A DNA stretch of 64,000 nt, from contig NZ_CP147776.1 of NCBI RefSeq assembly GCF_037300705.1, forward strand, positions 3,224,001 to 3,288,000, read 5' to 3'. The translations under genes were made by a program, and so were the position numbers. How positions within the stretch are numbered: the first letter of the stretch is position 1; each line of letters starts with the position of its first letter. The notes under the pieces were generated by a model. The model was given only the letters and a program-made list of their open reading frames with translations. It ran no database searches and was not told the DNA's origin. The stretch is from Massilia sp. W12. Lineage in GTDB: Bacteria > Pseudomonadota > Gammaproteobacteria > Burkholderiales > Burkholderiaceae_D. Shown here one piece after another: positions 18,563 to 27,930 of this stretch.

Positions 18563-19315
18563 TTATTTTTTGCCGAAAGGCGACACATTCACGCCTGCCG
18601 GCGCCTGCTGCCCGCTTTGTTGGCCGCCTTGCGGCGCCGCGCCGCATTGCTGACCCTGAGCTTGTTGCTGTCCTTGTTGCGCGCTTTGCCCTTGCTGGGT
18701 TTGTTGCGCCTTGGCCTGTTTGATGATTTCAGCAATCTTGGCGCGCTGCGCTGCGCTCAAGAGCGAAACAAAATCCGCGTCAGCCTGATCAATGCGCTTG
18801 CTGATGCTGTCGGCTAAGCGCAAGTGCGCGCTACGGTTTTGCTCCAGTGCGGCGCGATCAATGGCCGCCGCCAGCAACAGGGTTTCACGCGCCTCGCCCA
18901 CCGTCTTGCCTTGCTCGTGCAGCGGTTTCAAATCTGCCGCTGCGGTTTTGGCCAGGGCTTGGATCGCGCTTTTTTGCGCATCCGTGGCGTCCGGCACGAG
19001 GTGGGCCAGCATTTTTTCCAGACCTTTCAGGAGTTGGGTTTCATCCGGCAAGGGGCCGCGCGGCAGCAGGCCGAAACCATCCGGACGCGGGGCGTGCGGT
19101 TTGCATGCGCCCTGCCCGGCCTGGCCGCCCTGAGCTTGTTGCGCCTGCTGGCCGCCCTGGGCCGACTTGCCTTGTGCGGCGGCGGCGGGCTTTTGTGCGC
19201 CCGGCCCAGCCGGAGCGGCGGCATATGCACTGCCGGCCAGCAAGCTGCCCAGTGCGGCAGCCAGAATCATATTGTGGGCGAATTTGCCAGCTTTGCCATG
19301 GATGAAGTTGCGCAT
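18563..19315 (-). CDS. Spy/CpxP-like periplasmic protein
   Basis: 250 residues. Signal peptide (ILAAALGSLLAGSAYA), then a Gly/Gln/Ala-rich linker (about 35-75), an all-helical core of about 120 residues (DETQLLKGLEKMLAH to LSAAQRAKIAEIIKQ) and a Gln-rich tail. The core matches the LTxxQ-type fold of Spy and CpxP, periplasmic chaperones and metal-stress sensors, with LSAAQRAKI in place of LTxxQ. ATG 19315 has an AAAGGAAA site. It is monocistronic. Substrate or signal is unknown. Confidence 0.7.
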   Translation of the reverse strand: MRNFIHGKAGKFAHNMILAAALGSLLAGSAYAAAPAGPGAQKPAAAAQGKSAQGGQQAQQAQGGQAGQGACKPHAPRPDGFGLLPRGPLPDETQLLKGLEKMLAHLVPDATDAQKSAIQALAKTAAADLKPLHEQGKTVGEARETLLLAAAIDRAALEQNRSAHLRLADSISKRIDQADADFVSLLSAAQRAKIAEIIKQAKAQQTQQGQSAQQGQQQAQGQQCGAAPQGGQQSGQQAPAGVNVSPFGKK

Positions 19316-19693
19316 GATATTTCCTTTCAATGATTGATCTGTCGTCCAGTTTTTCTGCTTCCCCTGCATCGCTTGATGCATGGGTGTACTTTGCGCGGCA
19401 AAAGTGAAGCAAATGTGGAGCAATGAAAAGAAGTGTGAAGCAAACGCGCAGAAACGAACCGGCGGCGGGAAATGGCCGATGAGTGGTCAATTCAGGCAGA
19501 TTCAGGCAGATTCAACAGCGCACCGCTTACCGGCTGCTATCCTGCGAGAGCATCAAGCCCCGCAGCCGCTGCTGCGCCTATCCCCTTTTGCAGAGTGGCG
19601 GGGCAGAGGCAGCTTGTGGCAATCATGCAAAGCTCTTTTGAAATGTAATAAGCTACCGGGCTTTAGGTGCGACTATTCACGCGGATCCAACCC
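19316..19693. other. Intergenic left border of the accessory island
   Basis: 378 bases between the divergent Spy-like and nuclease genes. It must hold both promoters, but I see no consensus pair I would defend. A 10-bp tandem duplication (TTCAGGCAGA twice, 19491-19510) is present. No tRNA or attachment site is visible. Confidence 0.4.
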
Positions 19694-21679
19694 ATGACAG
19701 AGCCTGACTTCCCCAGTGATTTCCCGCCTCATTTGAATGAAAATGCCGCAGTGAAGCCAATTCGCACGGCCATGCCGATCGGGCAGCACTCCCTTGATTT
19801 CAAGCAAATGAACGACACACAATTTGAGCAATTTTGTTGGTGGCTGATCCGCAAAGATCATCATTTGCTCGGATGTCAGCGCATTGGCGGCAGCGGGCAA
19901 AAGCAAGATGGAATCGACATTTTTGCACGCGCCAAATTACACCCGGCGCAGCTTGTCGTGTTTGAGTGTAAATGCTGGCATCAACTTTCTTCCAGAGAAA
20001 TGGTAAAGGCCGTAGATAGGTTCCTGGGCGGAAAGTGGCTCCAACCGGGCGCCCGGTTTGTCTTGATCATCGCGCAAGACACAGTAGGCAAACTGGTCAA
20101 AACGTGGGACAAACAGTCTGCACGATTAAAAGAGCAGCAAATCGAAGCAGAACTGTGGACGGGTATGCATCTTACTGAAGCGGTACAGCCTTTTCCGGAT
20201 ATCGTCAGCAAATTTTTTACAGGCGAGGCCGTTTCGGCATTTGCCAATGAATGGATGCAAAAAGTCGGGTTTATTGAGCGATTGCATAAGGCATTGATCG
20301 ATGAACGGGTCGAGGTGCGCGCGCTGGCCGAGCGGTATTTAGATAACACGGATGCGCGCGGCAAAATTGAAACAATCCATCATGTGGATGACAACTGGCG
20401 CATCGCCTTGCCGTGGGTGCATATGCTAGCACTGCTGCCCGGAAAGCGTTTTTATCCTGGCTCAGCCTCAATTGAAATTCAAAAAGCAGACACCTCTGGC
20501 TTGGCTGTAGTGCTATCGCAATCCTGGTTGATGGAAAATTTCATCGGGATGGAGGGTTTTCCTAACGTCCCGGCCTATCGCCCGTTTTTGCTTGGTGAGT
20601 CGCGTCACAATCCGGCCGGTGAAAGCTATATGGTGAATTTGGAAAACTGTCGCCTGCGCTTGCCGATAGCGGGGGTGAAGGAATTACTCTATGCCGCAGA
20701 TAAACTTTCAGGCGTATTCATTGACGCGCTTCATCAAAAAGAGCTTGAATGGGGCGCGCAGGATTTCCCCTTCATTGGTCAGGGCGTAAATCAGTATGTC
20801 GCCCTTTGCGCCATCCCGAAGCAGGTCTGGCCTATGTTGCTGGAATTTGCCTGGGAGCACGATGCGGAGGCTGGCGAGAGCGCTTGGCATATCTTTGATC
20901 AAAACCGGTTTTATTTGAAGCTGTATACGGTGCGGGAGCATGCCAATTTTGATCGTGCTTACCATGGTTTTTTTTATGCCCGCGAAAACCTTGATGGATT
21001 GAGCTTTAACGATGATGTGGTGATTTTATGGCATCCACCGTTTGATGATGCCGGATGCTCCAGCCGGGGATGGTTGTCATGTGCAGAAGCTTTGCGCTGG
21101 CTCAGCAGTGAATTGCTGCCAGCTGTCGGGGCCTGGGTTGCGGCCAATGCATTGAAGAGAAAACGGTGGTTTAGCAAAGCAAGGGCACAAGCAGAGATCG
21201 CCGCAGAATGGGCGGAATATGCCAGGATCCGTGATGTGCGAATCCAGCCGCTGCTAAGAGAGCAGCGCTACCGCAAACTTGGTTTGCTCGCAACCATTGA
21301 AATTTTGCAAAGCGAGGTTGGTGTGCTTCGCCGGGAACTGTATCTCTCAACGCAAGCAATAAAGCGCCTGTATCGGGCTATGCTACCCATCTTGCAGGGC
21401 GAGCGGGGTTATTCCGGCTATATTTCCAACAAATTATCGCTCAAGGCAAATAGCCATCAGGAGATTATTGCCGCATTACACTTGCGGCTACAGCAAGAAA
21501 CCTTGTCCTTGAGCAATTTTTCACTCGATTGCACACTGCGCGCCTGCCTCGAAGCGCTCAAGGATGCCGATGATTGGCTGGCCATGAATGTGAAAGAAGA
21601 AATGTTTGCCGCCTTGACGCCGATCATGCAATTTGTGGATACGCAAAATCTGTTCAAACGGCATAGTGAGTGGTCATGA
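19694..21679 (+). CDS. PD-(D/E)XK (Mrr-like) nuclease fused to a large unknown domain
   Basis: 661 residues from ATG 19694. Residues about 35-160 form a restriction-endonuclease-like domain: FEQFCWWLI helix, GGSGQKQDGIDIFA with the catalytic Asp, and VVFECKCW supplying the E-x-K pair, then a long helix and the RFVLIIAQ strand typical of Mrr-type nucleases. The remaining 500 residues show no domain I recognise; they are soluble and helix-rich toward the end. The gene is the first of a same-strand run leading to a HerA ATPase 142 bases later, so a nuclease partner of that motor is the natural inference. Codon use is more AT-rich than in the core genes. Confidence 0.75.
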   Translation: MTEPDFPSDFPPHLNENAAVKPIRTAMPIGQHSLDFKQMNDTQFEQFCWWLIRKDHHLLGCQRIGGSGQKQDGIDIFARAKLHPAQLVVFECKCWHQLSSREMVKAVDRFLGGKWLQPGARFVLIIAQDTVGKLVKTWDKQSARLKEQQIEAELWTGMHLTEAVQPFPDIVSKFFTGEAVSAFANEWMQKVGFIERLHKALIDERVEVRALAERYLDNTDARGKIETIHHVDDNWRIALPWVHMLALLPGKRFYPGSASIEIQKADTSGLAVVLSQSWLMENFIGMEGFPNVPAYRPFLLGESRHNPAGESYMVNLENCRLRLPIAGVKELLYAADKLSGVFIDALHQKELEWGAQDFPFIGQGVNQYVALCAIPKQVWPMLLEFAWEHDAEAGESAWHIFDQNRFYLKLYTVREHANFDRAYHGFFYARENLDGLSFNDDVVILWHPPFDDAGCSSRGWLSCAEALRWLSSELLPAVGAWVAANALKRKRWFSKARAQAEIAAEWAEYARIRDVRIQPLLREQRYRKLGLLATIEILQSEVGVLRRELYLSTQAIKRLYRAMLPILQGERGYSGYISNKLSLKANSHQEIIAALHLRLQQETLSLSNFSLDCTLRACLEALKDADDWLAMNVKEEMFAALTPIMQFVDTQNLFKRHSEWS

Positions 21680-21821
21680 ATTGGCTTGCAAAATACCACT
21701 GTAACACCAAGGATTTCCCACTACTGGACAAGTCTTTGAAAAACTTACTACAATCCAGATACTCAAAAGCAAAGGTATATGCGAGCCATTTTTTAACGCT
21801 TGATCAGAAATTTTATCCCCA

Positions 21822-23783
21822 ATGGATTCCCAAACCCGCAAGCCGCCATCGCTTTCACCGTTTTGGCAACTGCCGTCCATGTCGCTGGCAGCCATCGGCA
21901 ATCTGCCGCTGGCTTGGCGCTTTTACCAAATTCGAGCCATCATCAATGCTAAACCACTGATGCACCGCTTAGCAATGAGCAACGTCATCGCCAACATGAA
22001 TCAGGTCAATCATGCCATGGTTTATATGATTGCCAGCGATCAACACGGGGTTCGCTTTTACCTCGGCGTTGTCGGAACTGCGGACGAAGTAGATGAGCTT
22101 GCCCTGTCCGGCCAATTGCTGAAAAGCGCGTTTGAGGGCAACTTCCTCGGAGCCGAATTGCATGATGCGCCGGCGCAGGATATTTCCAGCGTACTGGGGC
22201 AGCGCACTCGCGCGGGCTTGCTTACTGGCGTGCCCTCTCTCAACAGCGGCGATGCCAACAGTGGCGATGAAGAATCTCAAGGTATTGAGCGATTGGTCAA
22301 TAGCTTGGCCGGTGAATGTTGGCAATTCATCGTCCTCGCACAACCGACCCACCTAACGACTACAAGCAAGATACTGAAGCAAATTCTGGCATTTTCAACC
22401 GACCTGTCCGCCAAGCAAAAGCGTTCGGTGCAAACTGCCGAGAACACTGGCTGGCAAAAATCCAACAACCATGGCAGTTCCACCAGCAAAACCAAAGGAA
22501 CAAATACATCAAATACCAATTCAGAGAACAACAATAGTCAAAGCAGGGGAGAAACCAAGGGCACAAGCGATGCAGTGACACATGGCAGCAACAAGTCGGA
22601 AACCAACACTGAGTCGGGCGGCAGCAGCACTTCGACCAGCCACGACATGATAGACAAAGGCTATGAAGAGATGCAAAAACACCTGAGCGAGGTACAAATT
22701 CCCCGTTTTCGACTCGGGCAAAGCAAAGGCATGTTCCGTAGCGCAATTTATGTCAGCGCCGATTCCAAAGGTTTGTACCAACGTCTTGCGCATAGCGTGT
22801 TATCTATTTTCCAAGGAAATAAAGCGGGCATGATGCCTCTGCAGCTCCACTCGCTCGACTTCAATACCGGGGGAGACATCGGCGCGTTATTCACCCTGTA
22901 CGATAGCAAGCTCCAAAAAACCGAGCGTCAAGCCGAACTGATCCACTCCTTAGCAGCCAGTCCGACCTCACACTTTTTTCAAGGCGCAACCTGGCTCACC
23001 AGCGAGGAACTGGCACTGCTGATGGGCTTACCAGGGATGGAATTGCCAGGACTGCCCATTCGCAAAAGTGTTGATTTTGCACTTAACCCTGGCACTACAG
23101 CCCAAACCGCACCTTCAAATGGCGACGAAAATATCGAATTAGGCAATGTGATCCAGCATGGCAAGACTCTGGCCTTTAAATCTGTCAAGCTGGCGTGCAC
23201 GGAATTGCGCAGCCACCTGTTTGTGTGTGGCGTAACAGGCTCCGGCAAAACCACTACCTGCATGAAAATTTTGCAGGCTTCCAAGCAACCATTTCTGGTG
23301 CTGGAACCGGCCAAAACTGAGTATCGCGCCTTACTTGCCAACGATACAGATATACGCATTTTTCCCTTGGGACATCCTAAACTGGCATCGTTCTACCTGA
23401 ATCCGTTTGAACTGGTTTCGCCGCGTGAAAATCTGAGCAGCCATATCGCCATCCTCACCAATACTCTGGCGGCAGTGTTTCCGATGGAAGCGGCAATGCC
23501 CTATCTGGTCGAAGAAGCGATCATCAATGCCTATAAACGCAAGGGATGGCACATCCACCAAAGCCGCAACTACTTGCACGATGAGCCGTTTGCTCGTGGC
23601 AGCAATGCATGGCCCACCTTTTCCGATTTACTGGGCGAATTGGATGGTGTGGTGCGCGCAAAAAAAATGGGCACAGAGTTTACAGAAAAATATCTCGGTT
23701 CGCTGCTGGCCAGGTTGAGCAATTTAACCCTTGGCATCAAGGGAAAATTACTCAATAACGCACATTCTATTAGGGCGTGTTGA
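21822..23783 (+). pseudogene. HerA/FtsK-type ATPase, 5' part, cut by an IS element
   Basis: 650 residues of host sequence, then a short read-through into the IS ending at TGA 23781. The N-terminal 215 residues are an unidentified domain (FYLGVVGTADEVDELALSG), followed by a Ser/Asn/Thr-rich linker (about 215-280) and the ATPase with Walker A GVTGSGKT (470-477) and FLVLEPAKTEYRALL. Walker B lies in the 3' part beyond the insertion. Joining bases 23772 and 24642 restores the frame (Ile-Asn-Phe-Asp) and gives 983 residues. HerA proteins are hexameric DNA-translocating motors that often work with nucleases. The start has no strong ribosome site; ATG 21879 is an alternative. Confidence 0.8.
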
Positions 23784-24639
23784 CAATTAACAGCACTTTG
23801 GATGGGAATTTTCAAAAAAAGCTGTTAACTTTTTGCCACTTGTGTTTACATTCTTGTTTTTGGGCAAAACAGAATGGCACGGATGATGTTACGGGACGAT
23901 CAGTGGGCAAGAATTGAAGCCTTGGTACCAGGAAAGGTTGGCGATAGAGGCAGAACAGGCGTGAATAATCGGCTGTTTGTGGAAGCTGTTTTATGGATAG
24001 CAAAGACAGGCAGCCCGTGGCGGGATTTGCCTGCTGAATTTGGCCCATGGAACAGCGTCTATGTGAGGTTTGCGCGTTGGTCGGATAAGCAGGTATGGCA
24101 CAAAATCTTTGCCGTGCTACGCGAGGACGCGGACTTTGAGGAAGTTTTTCTTGATAGCACTATCGTGCGGGCGCATCAGCATGCAGCAGGAGCCGCAAAA
24201 AAAAGGGGCCGCAATCCATTGGCCGGTCTCGTGGGGGATTAACCACCAAGATTCATGCTTGCGTTGAGGGCTTGGGCAATTTGGTTCAGTTCATCCTGAC
24301 AGGCGGAGAAGTTCACGATATAACCCAGGCAACCGCGTTACTCAATGACGTCGCGCCACAAGCGGTGCTGGCAGATAAAGCCTATGATGCCAACACACTG
24401 ATTGATTGCATTGAGGGAAAAAATGCCAAGGTCGTGATTCCACCAAAGGCGAACCGGAAAGAACAGCGGGATTATGATCAGTTCCAATATCGAAACCGCA
24501 ATCTCATTGAGCGCTTTTTCGCCAAAATTAAGCAATTTCGACGGATCGCTACCCGCTACGACAAACTGGATACCCGTTTCTCTTCGTTTGTAACCTTGGC
24601 GGCATCAATGATATGGTTGAAATAAATGTCAACACACCC
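23773..24639 (+). mobile_element. IS5-family (IS427-type) insertion sequence, copy 1
   Basis: 867 bp with terminal inverted repeats GGGCGTGTTGACA (left) and TGTCAACACACCC (right, one mismatch). A 2-bp TA is duplicated on both sides (23771-23772 and 24640-24641), as in the IS427 subgroup. It carries one transposase in two frames. It is identical as read to copy 2 at 29998-30864 and in the same orientation. It interrupts the HerA-type gene at codon 651. Confidence 0.93.
23874..24625 (+). CDS. IS5-family transposase, two frames joined by -1 frameshift (copy 1)
   Basis: OrfA (23874-24242, 122 aa) carries the DUF4096-type N-terminal domain (LRDDQWARIEALVPG) and the first catalytic Asp (FLDSTIVRAHQHAAG). 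OrfB (in frame from about 24202, conventional start 24272, stop 24623-24625) holds the second Asp (LADKAYDANTL) and the Glu (RNLIERFFAKIKQFRR). The frames meet at an A8 run (24197-24204); slipping back one base there gives GRSRGGLTTKIHA, the usual family sequence, so programmed -1 frameshifting is expected to make the full DDE transposase. The element looks competent. Confidence 0.9.
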
Positions 24640-25642
24640 TAATTTTGACGCTTTGCTCGATCAAAGGGTCGTGATTGAACTCGATGAAATCAAGGATGAG
24701 GGTGATAAGGCGTTGTTGATGGGCTTGATCATTACCCGCTTGGCAGAATGCATGAAGCAACGCCACCAAGCCAACCCAGCCTTCCGTCACCTGACCCTGA
24801 TTGAGGAAGCTCACCGCCTATTAAGCCGCCCTGAACCGGGAGAAAGCGGGAGCAAAAAACTCGGGGTGGACATGTTTTGCAACTTGTTGGCAGAAGTGCG
24901 TAAATATGGCGAGGGCTTGATTATTGCCGAACAAATCCCGAACAAGCTGGTGCCGGATGTGATTAAAAATACCAACACCAAAATTGTCCACCGCCTGTTT
25001 TCCGCCGATGACCGTGACGTGATCGGTAACGCTATGGCAATGCGCGACGATCAAAAAGATTTTTTACCGCTGTTGCGACCAGGTGAAGCCGTGATGTATA
25101 GCGGTGGTTGGCATGCGCCGACACTACTAAAAATTCATCACAACACAGACACCAGCCGCAACCCGATAGCCGAACAACAGGTACTTGAACAAGAACTTCA
25201 ACGCCAGTGGAAACAACGGCAAGAGCTGTTTCCCCACCTTGCCCGCACGGGCTTATTTGAGCATGCAGCACAGTTGGCGCAAGGCCAGGAGCAGCTTGCT
25301 GCCATTTGGAGCTTGATTCTTGCGCTGACGCCCCTGCGTGCGCAAGAGCGCCCATCCAAGGTTGCTGAGCGGCAAGCCATTGCCACCCGCCTTGCGCGCC
25401 ACGTTCTTATTTGCGCTTGGCAGGGGGAGGATTTGGCGCAAGGATTGGTGGCGTATTTACTGGATCATGCCAGCGTGGACAACGACACTGACTTGAAGGC
25501 CGGATTACTGAAGTTTACGCGATTTATTGTCCAAGCGGATGCCGACGCCTGCCTGAGCCTGCAAACGTCGTTGACAAACTCAGCCATTTTACCCACCATA
25601 GACACTTGGTTGAAAAATGGCACTCTGTATCATTTGCATTAA
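24626..25642 (+). pseudogene. HerA/FtsK-type ATPase, 3' part, downstream of the IS
   Basis: Host sequence resumes at 24642. This part holds Walker B (LTLIEEAHRLL, residues about 701-711 of the rebuilt protein), KYGEGLIIAEQIPNKL with the HerA sensor region, and NTKIVHRLFSADDRD. A C-terminal helical region of about 130 residues follows. The right IS end supplies an ATG (24626) in frame with this fragment, directly after the transposase stop TAA, so a 338-residue truncated product could be translated; without Walker A it cannot hydrolyse ATP on its own. The next gene starts 17 bases later. Confidence 0.8.
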
Positions 25643-25659
25643 TCAAAACCGGGGGGATC

Positions 25660-26340
25660 ATGGTGTTAGGTATTCTCGTTGCTCTTGGCTCGGCACTGAT
25701 CGGCGCTGTTAGCACCATCGGCACTGCCGTTGCCGCATTTTGCACCACCACGCTGCCAGCTATTTTACCTGTGCTAACCCAAAGCATAAATGTAGCCTAC
25801 CTGGCGGCCAAAACCATCAGCGCGGTGATGCAATTATTTGAGGTCTTTTCCCCAAATGAGCAGGTTGAAGAGGTGGGCGACCGCGCCTTGCAAGCAGCCG
25901 AAAAAGAGATCACCCCGGATAAATTTGAACAATTTGATGACTACATGACGCAGATTCGCTGCTTTGAACTAGACCCGGAAAAAAGCGCCAACTACGATGC
26001 ATCTACTAAAATCGCAGCTGGAATGGCCATTTCCAGCCTTGGGCTGGAGCGCAAATTGCACTTGCCCGAAGGCAGCATGGGCGGTTTATTTGTACTTGCA
26101 ACTCAGTACCCGGAATATTTCACCATCAGCCGCCTGATGGCTATTCTTGCAGCCACCAAGGATGTGGGCATGGTAGTAGACTATTATGCCGACAGGCTTG
26201 ATATAAGCAATGTTGATTATGTGGAAACGATGTTGCGCGGCGTGGAAAAAACCATTCAACCAGATCTGGATGAGCAAAGTATTCAAGCCGGGTTGCATGC
26301 AGCCAAACAACACCTTTTAAGCCAGGCAAAACCGGAATAA
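25660..26340 (+). CDS. Unknown protein with N-terminal membrane segments (island gene)
   Basis: 226 residues from ATG 25660, preceded by a GGGGGG ribosome site. Residues 1-60 are strongly hydrophobic (VLGILVALGSALIGAVSTIGTAVAA, then PAILPVLTQSINVAYLAAK), predicting one or two membrane helices; the remaining 165 residues are soluble and acidic. I recognise no family. It lies 17 bases after the HerA-type gene and 2 bases before the next, so it is part of the operon, plausibly its membrane anchor or effector. Both ideas are inference from position. Confidence 0.65.
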   Translation: MVLGILVALGSALIGAVSTIGTAVAAFCTTTLPAILPVLTQSINVAYLAAKTISAVMQLFEVFSPNEQVEEVGDRALQAAEKEITPDKFEQFDDYMTQIRCFELDPEKSANYDASTKIAAGMAISSLGLERKLHLPEGSMGGLFVLATQYPEYFTISRLMAILAATKDVGMVVDYYADRLDISNVDYVETMLRGVEKTIQPDLDEQSIQAGLHAAKQHLLSQAKPE

Positions 26341-26342
26341 GT

Positions 26343-27164
26343 ATGATCAACTTCACAATTCTTATCGCTGAAACGGTGGTTTGTTATATCTGGCGGGATG
26401 GCAAATGGAAGCTGTACTTGCTTGATGGCGAGGAAAACACTCATCTGTCCAAAGGCGGTGCGTATGTGATGCAGCAGATCAAACAACAACTGCACAACCC
26501 GGCCGACCTGCGGCAAATCGACATCGTGTTATTGTTTTCCAAGACAGGTCAAAACGCATTGCCGGATTTTTTTAAGGCCGCAAGCTCGCACGGGTTTGGC
26601 CAAGTGCAAGCATTGGCCTTGGCCCCGCTGACGCAACGCACACAGGTGGCGCGCCAGACGATTGATGCTGTGTCGGATACTGCGTGGTGTTTAGAATGTC
26701 TGTTGCCACTGCTTGATGCAATGTTGCAATCCAGACTCGACCTCTTGAGCGATGCGCAGCGTGAGCAAACATATGCGCACGAGAAAAATATTGAACAATT
26801 GCAGGAGCGGCTTCGCCGCTTAAAAGTCGAAAATGCTGCGCTGCAAGCCCGAGCGGATGCTTTGCAAGCCGCCCCCATGGAACATCTGGTGACTTTTTTG
26901 CCCCTTTTTTTCCGCAATTTCTGGGAAAAGATCCGGCCGGACGAACTGGCCCATTTGGCTGGCAAACTGAGCTTTCCAACCATTCCCTCCCCCTGCCCGG
27001 ATCTATCGCCAGAAGTGATAAGACAACTTAAAGTGAAGTTTAAGACATTGCCTGGCAGCGCTCAGGGCAAGATTATTGGCATGGTGGAGCAGTTGCGAAA
27101 TATTCAAAAACAGGATATCCGGGTGGAAATGTTGGATTTTTTGGAGAAACGAAATGATGGATGA
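26343..27164 (+). CDS. Unknown coiled-coil protein (island gene)
   Basis: 273 residues. The first 120 residues look like an alpha/beta domain (INFTILIAETVVCYIW, IDIVLLFSK). Residues about 138-180 form a coiled coil (EKNIEQLQERLRRLKVENAAL), followed by a basic C-terminal domain. No enzymatic motif is visible and I do not know the family. It starts 2 bases after the preceding stop and its last 11 bases overlap the next start, tight coupling that points to subunits made in fixed ratio. Confidence 0.65.
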   Translation: MINFTILIAETVVCYIWRDGKWKLYLLDGEENTHLSKGGAYVMQQIKQQLHNPADLRQIDIVLLFSKTGQNALPDFFKAASSHGFGQVQALALAPLTQRTQVARQTIDAVSDTAWCLECLLPLLDAMLQSRLDLLSDAQREQTYAHEKNIEQLQERLRRLKVENAALQARADALQAAPMEHLVTFLPLFFRNFWEKIRPDELAHLAGKLSFPTIPSPCPDLSPEVIRQLKVKFKTLPGSAQGKIIGMVEQLRNIQKQDIRVEMLDFLEKRNDG

Positions 27165-27825
27165 GGATCTGCGGCGTTTAGAGAAAATTCGGGAGAGTCG
27201 GCGCGTTTTTTCCGAGAAATTGACCTATGGCGATTTATGTTTGCTGCTAATGCAAGACAAAAACATCCAGAGCTTAATCGCTCAAGCTGTTGCTGCTGCA
27301 GAGTCTGGACAATCGCCGGTCGGATTGGACACAACAATTCCGAACATTGCATCAATGCATAAAAAAAGTGAGGCTACCCTCCGCCAAATAGACACTTTAA
27401 GAGTCGAACTTGCACAACAATTAAAAATGCTGGAAATTTTGGCTGGAGACGAGGAACTCCAAACACTCTGGTTAGGGAAACAGCGCACATCAGATCAAAT
27501 CGGCTTGGTTAAAATGATCGCCACTGCCGCAAACTGGGACAGGGTTTTGGATTTGTGGGACATCATTGCCGAGCGTTGCAAAAAGGAGAATCGGGTATCG
27601 AGCAACAATGAAAAAGAAATACTGTTAGGTGCAATAAATATTCACAATTCAATCTGGCAGGGTATGGCTGCAGTTACCCTTCATGCAGAAGAGGGGGATA
27701 AATACGACTATAACAAACATATGCGTAGCAATAATGCCGGCGAAATTGTTTCTTCGGAGTTGTTATTTGGAATTTGCAATGCAGCCCAAACTTTACAGCG
27801 CCAACCAGTTGTTAGGACAAGATAA
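27154..27825 (+). CDS. Unknown soluble protein (island gene)
   Basis: 223 residues from ATG 27154 (a second ATG at 27157 is equally possible); a GGAGAAACGAA ribosome site precedes. It is mostly helical and charged at the N-terminus (EDLRRLEKIRESRRVFSEKL), with no signal peptide or membrane segment. No family recognised. It overlaps the coiled-coil gene by 11 bases, and a 105-base AT-rich gap separates it from the Hsp70-like gene, which may have its own promoter there. Confidence 0.65.
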   Translation: MMDEDLRRLEKIRESRRVFSEKLTYGDLCLLLMQDKNIQSLIAQAVAAAESGQSPVGLDTTIPNIASMHKKSEATLRQIDTLRVELAQQLKMLEILAGDEELQTLWLGKQRTSDQIGLVKMIATAANWDRVLDLWDIIAERCKKENRVSSNNEKEILLGAINIHNSIWQGMAAVTLHAEEGDKYDYNKHMRSNNAGEIVSSELLFGICNAAQTLQRQPVVRTR

Positions 27826-27930
27826 AATTTCATCTTCTCAATCCCCGGTGAAATTTAATATGACCCCCCCTTGATCAACAATTAAAAAATTACTGAGAAT
27901 TTAATATATTTTAAATTAGCGGAGATTACA

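Noticed and set aside
21670-21960. Small gene between the nuclease and the HerA ATPase
   Set aside because: It overlaps the nuclease end and the conserved HerA start in another frame, has no ribosome site and a Trp/Arg/His-rich end typical of a shadow frame.
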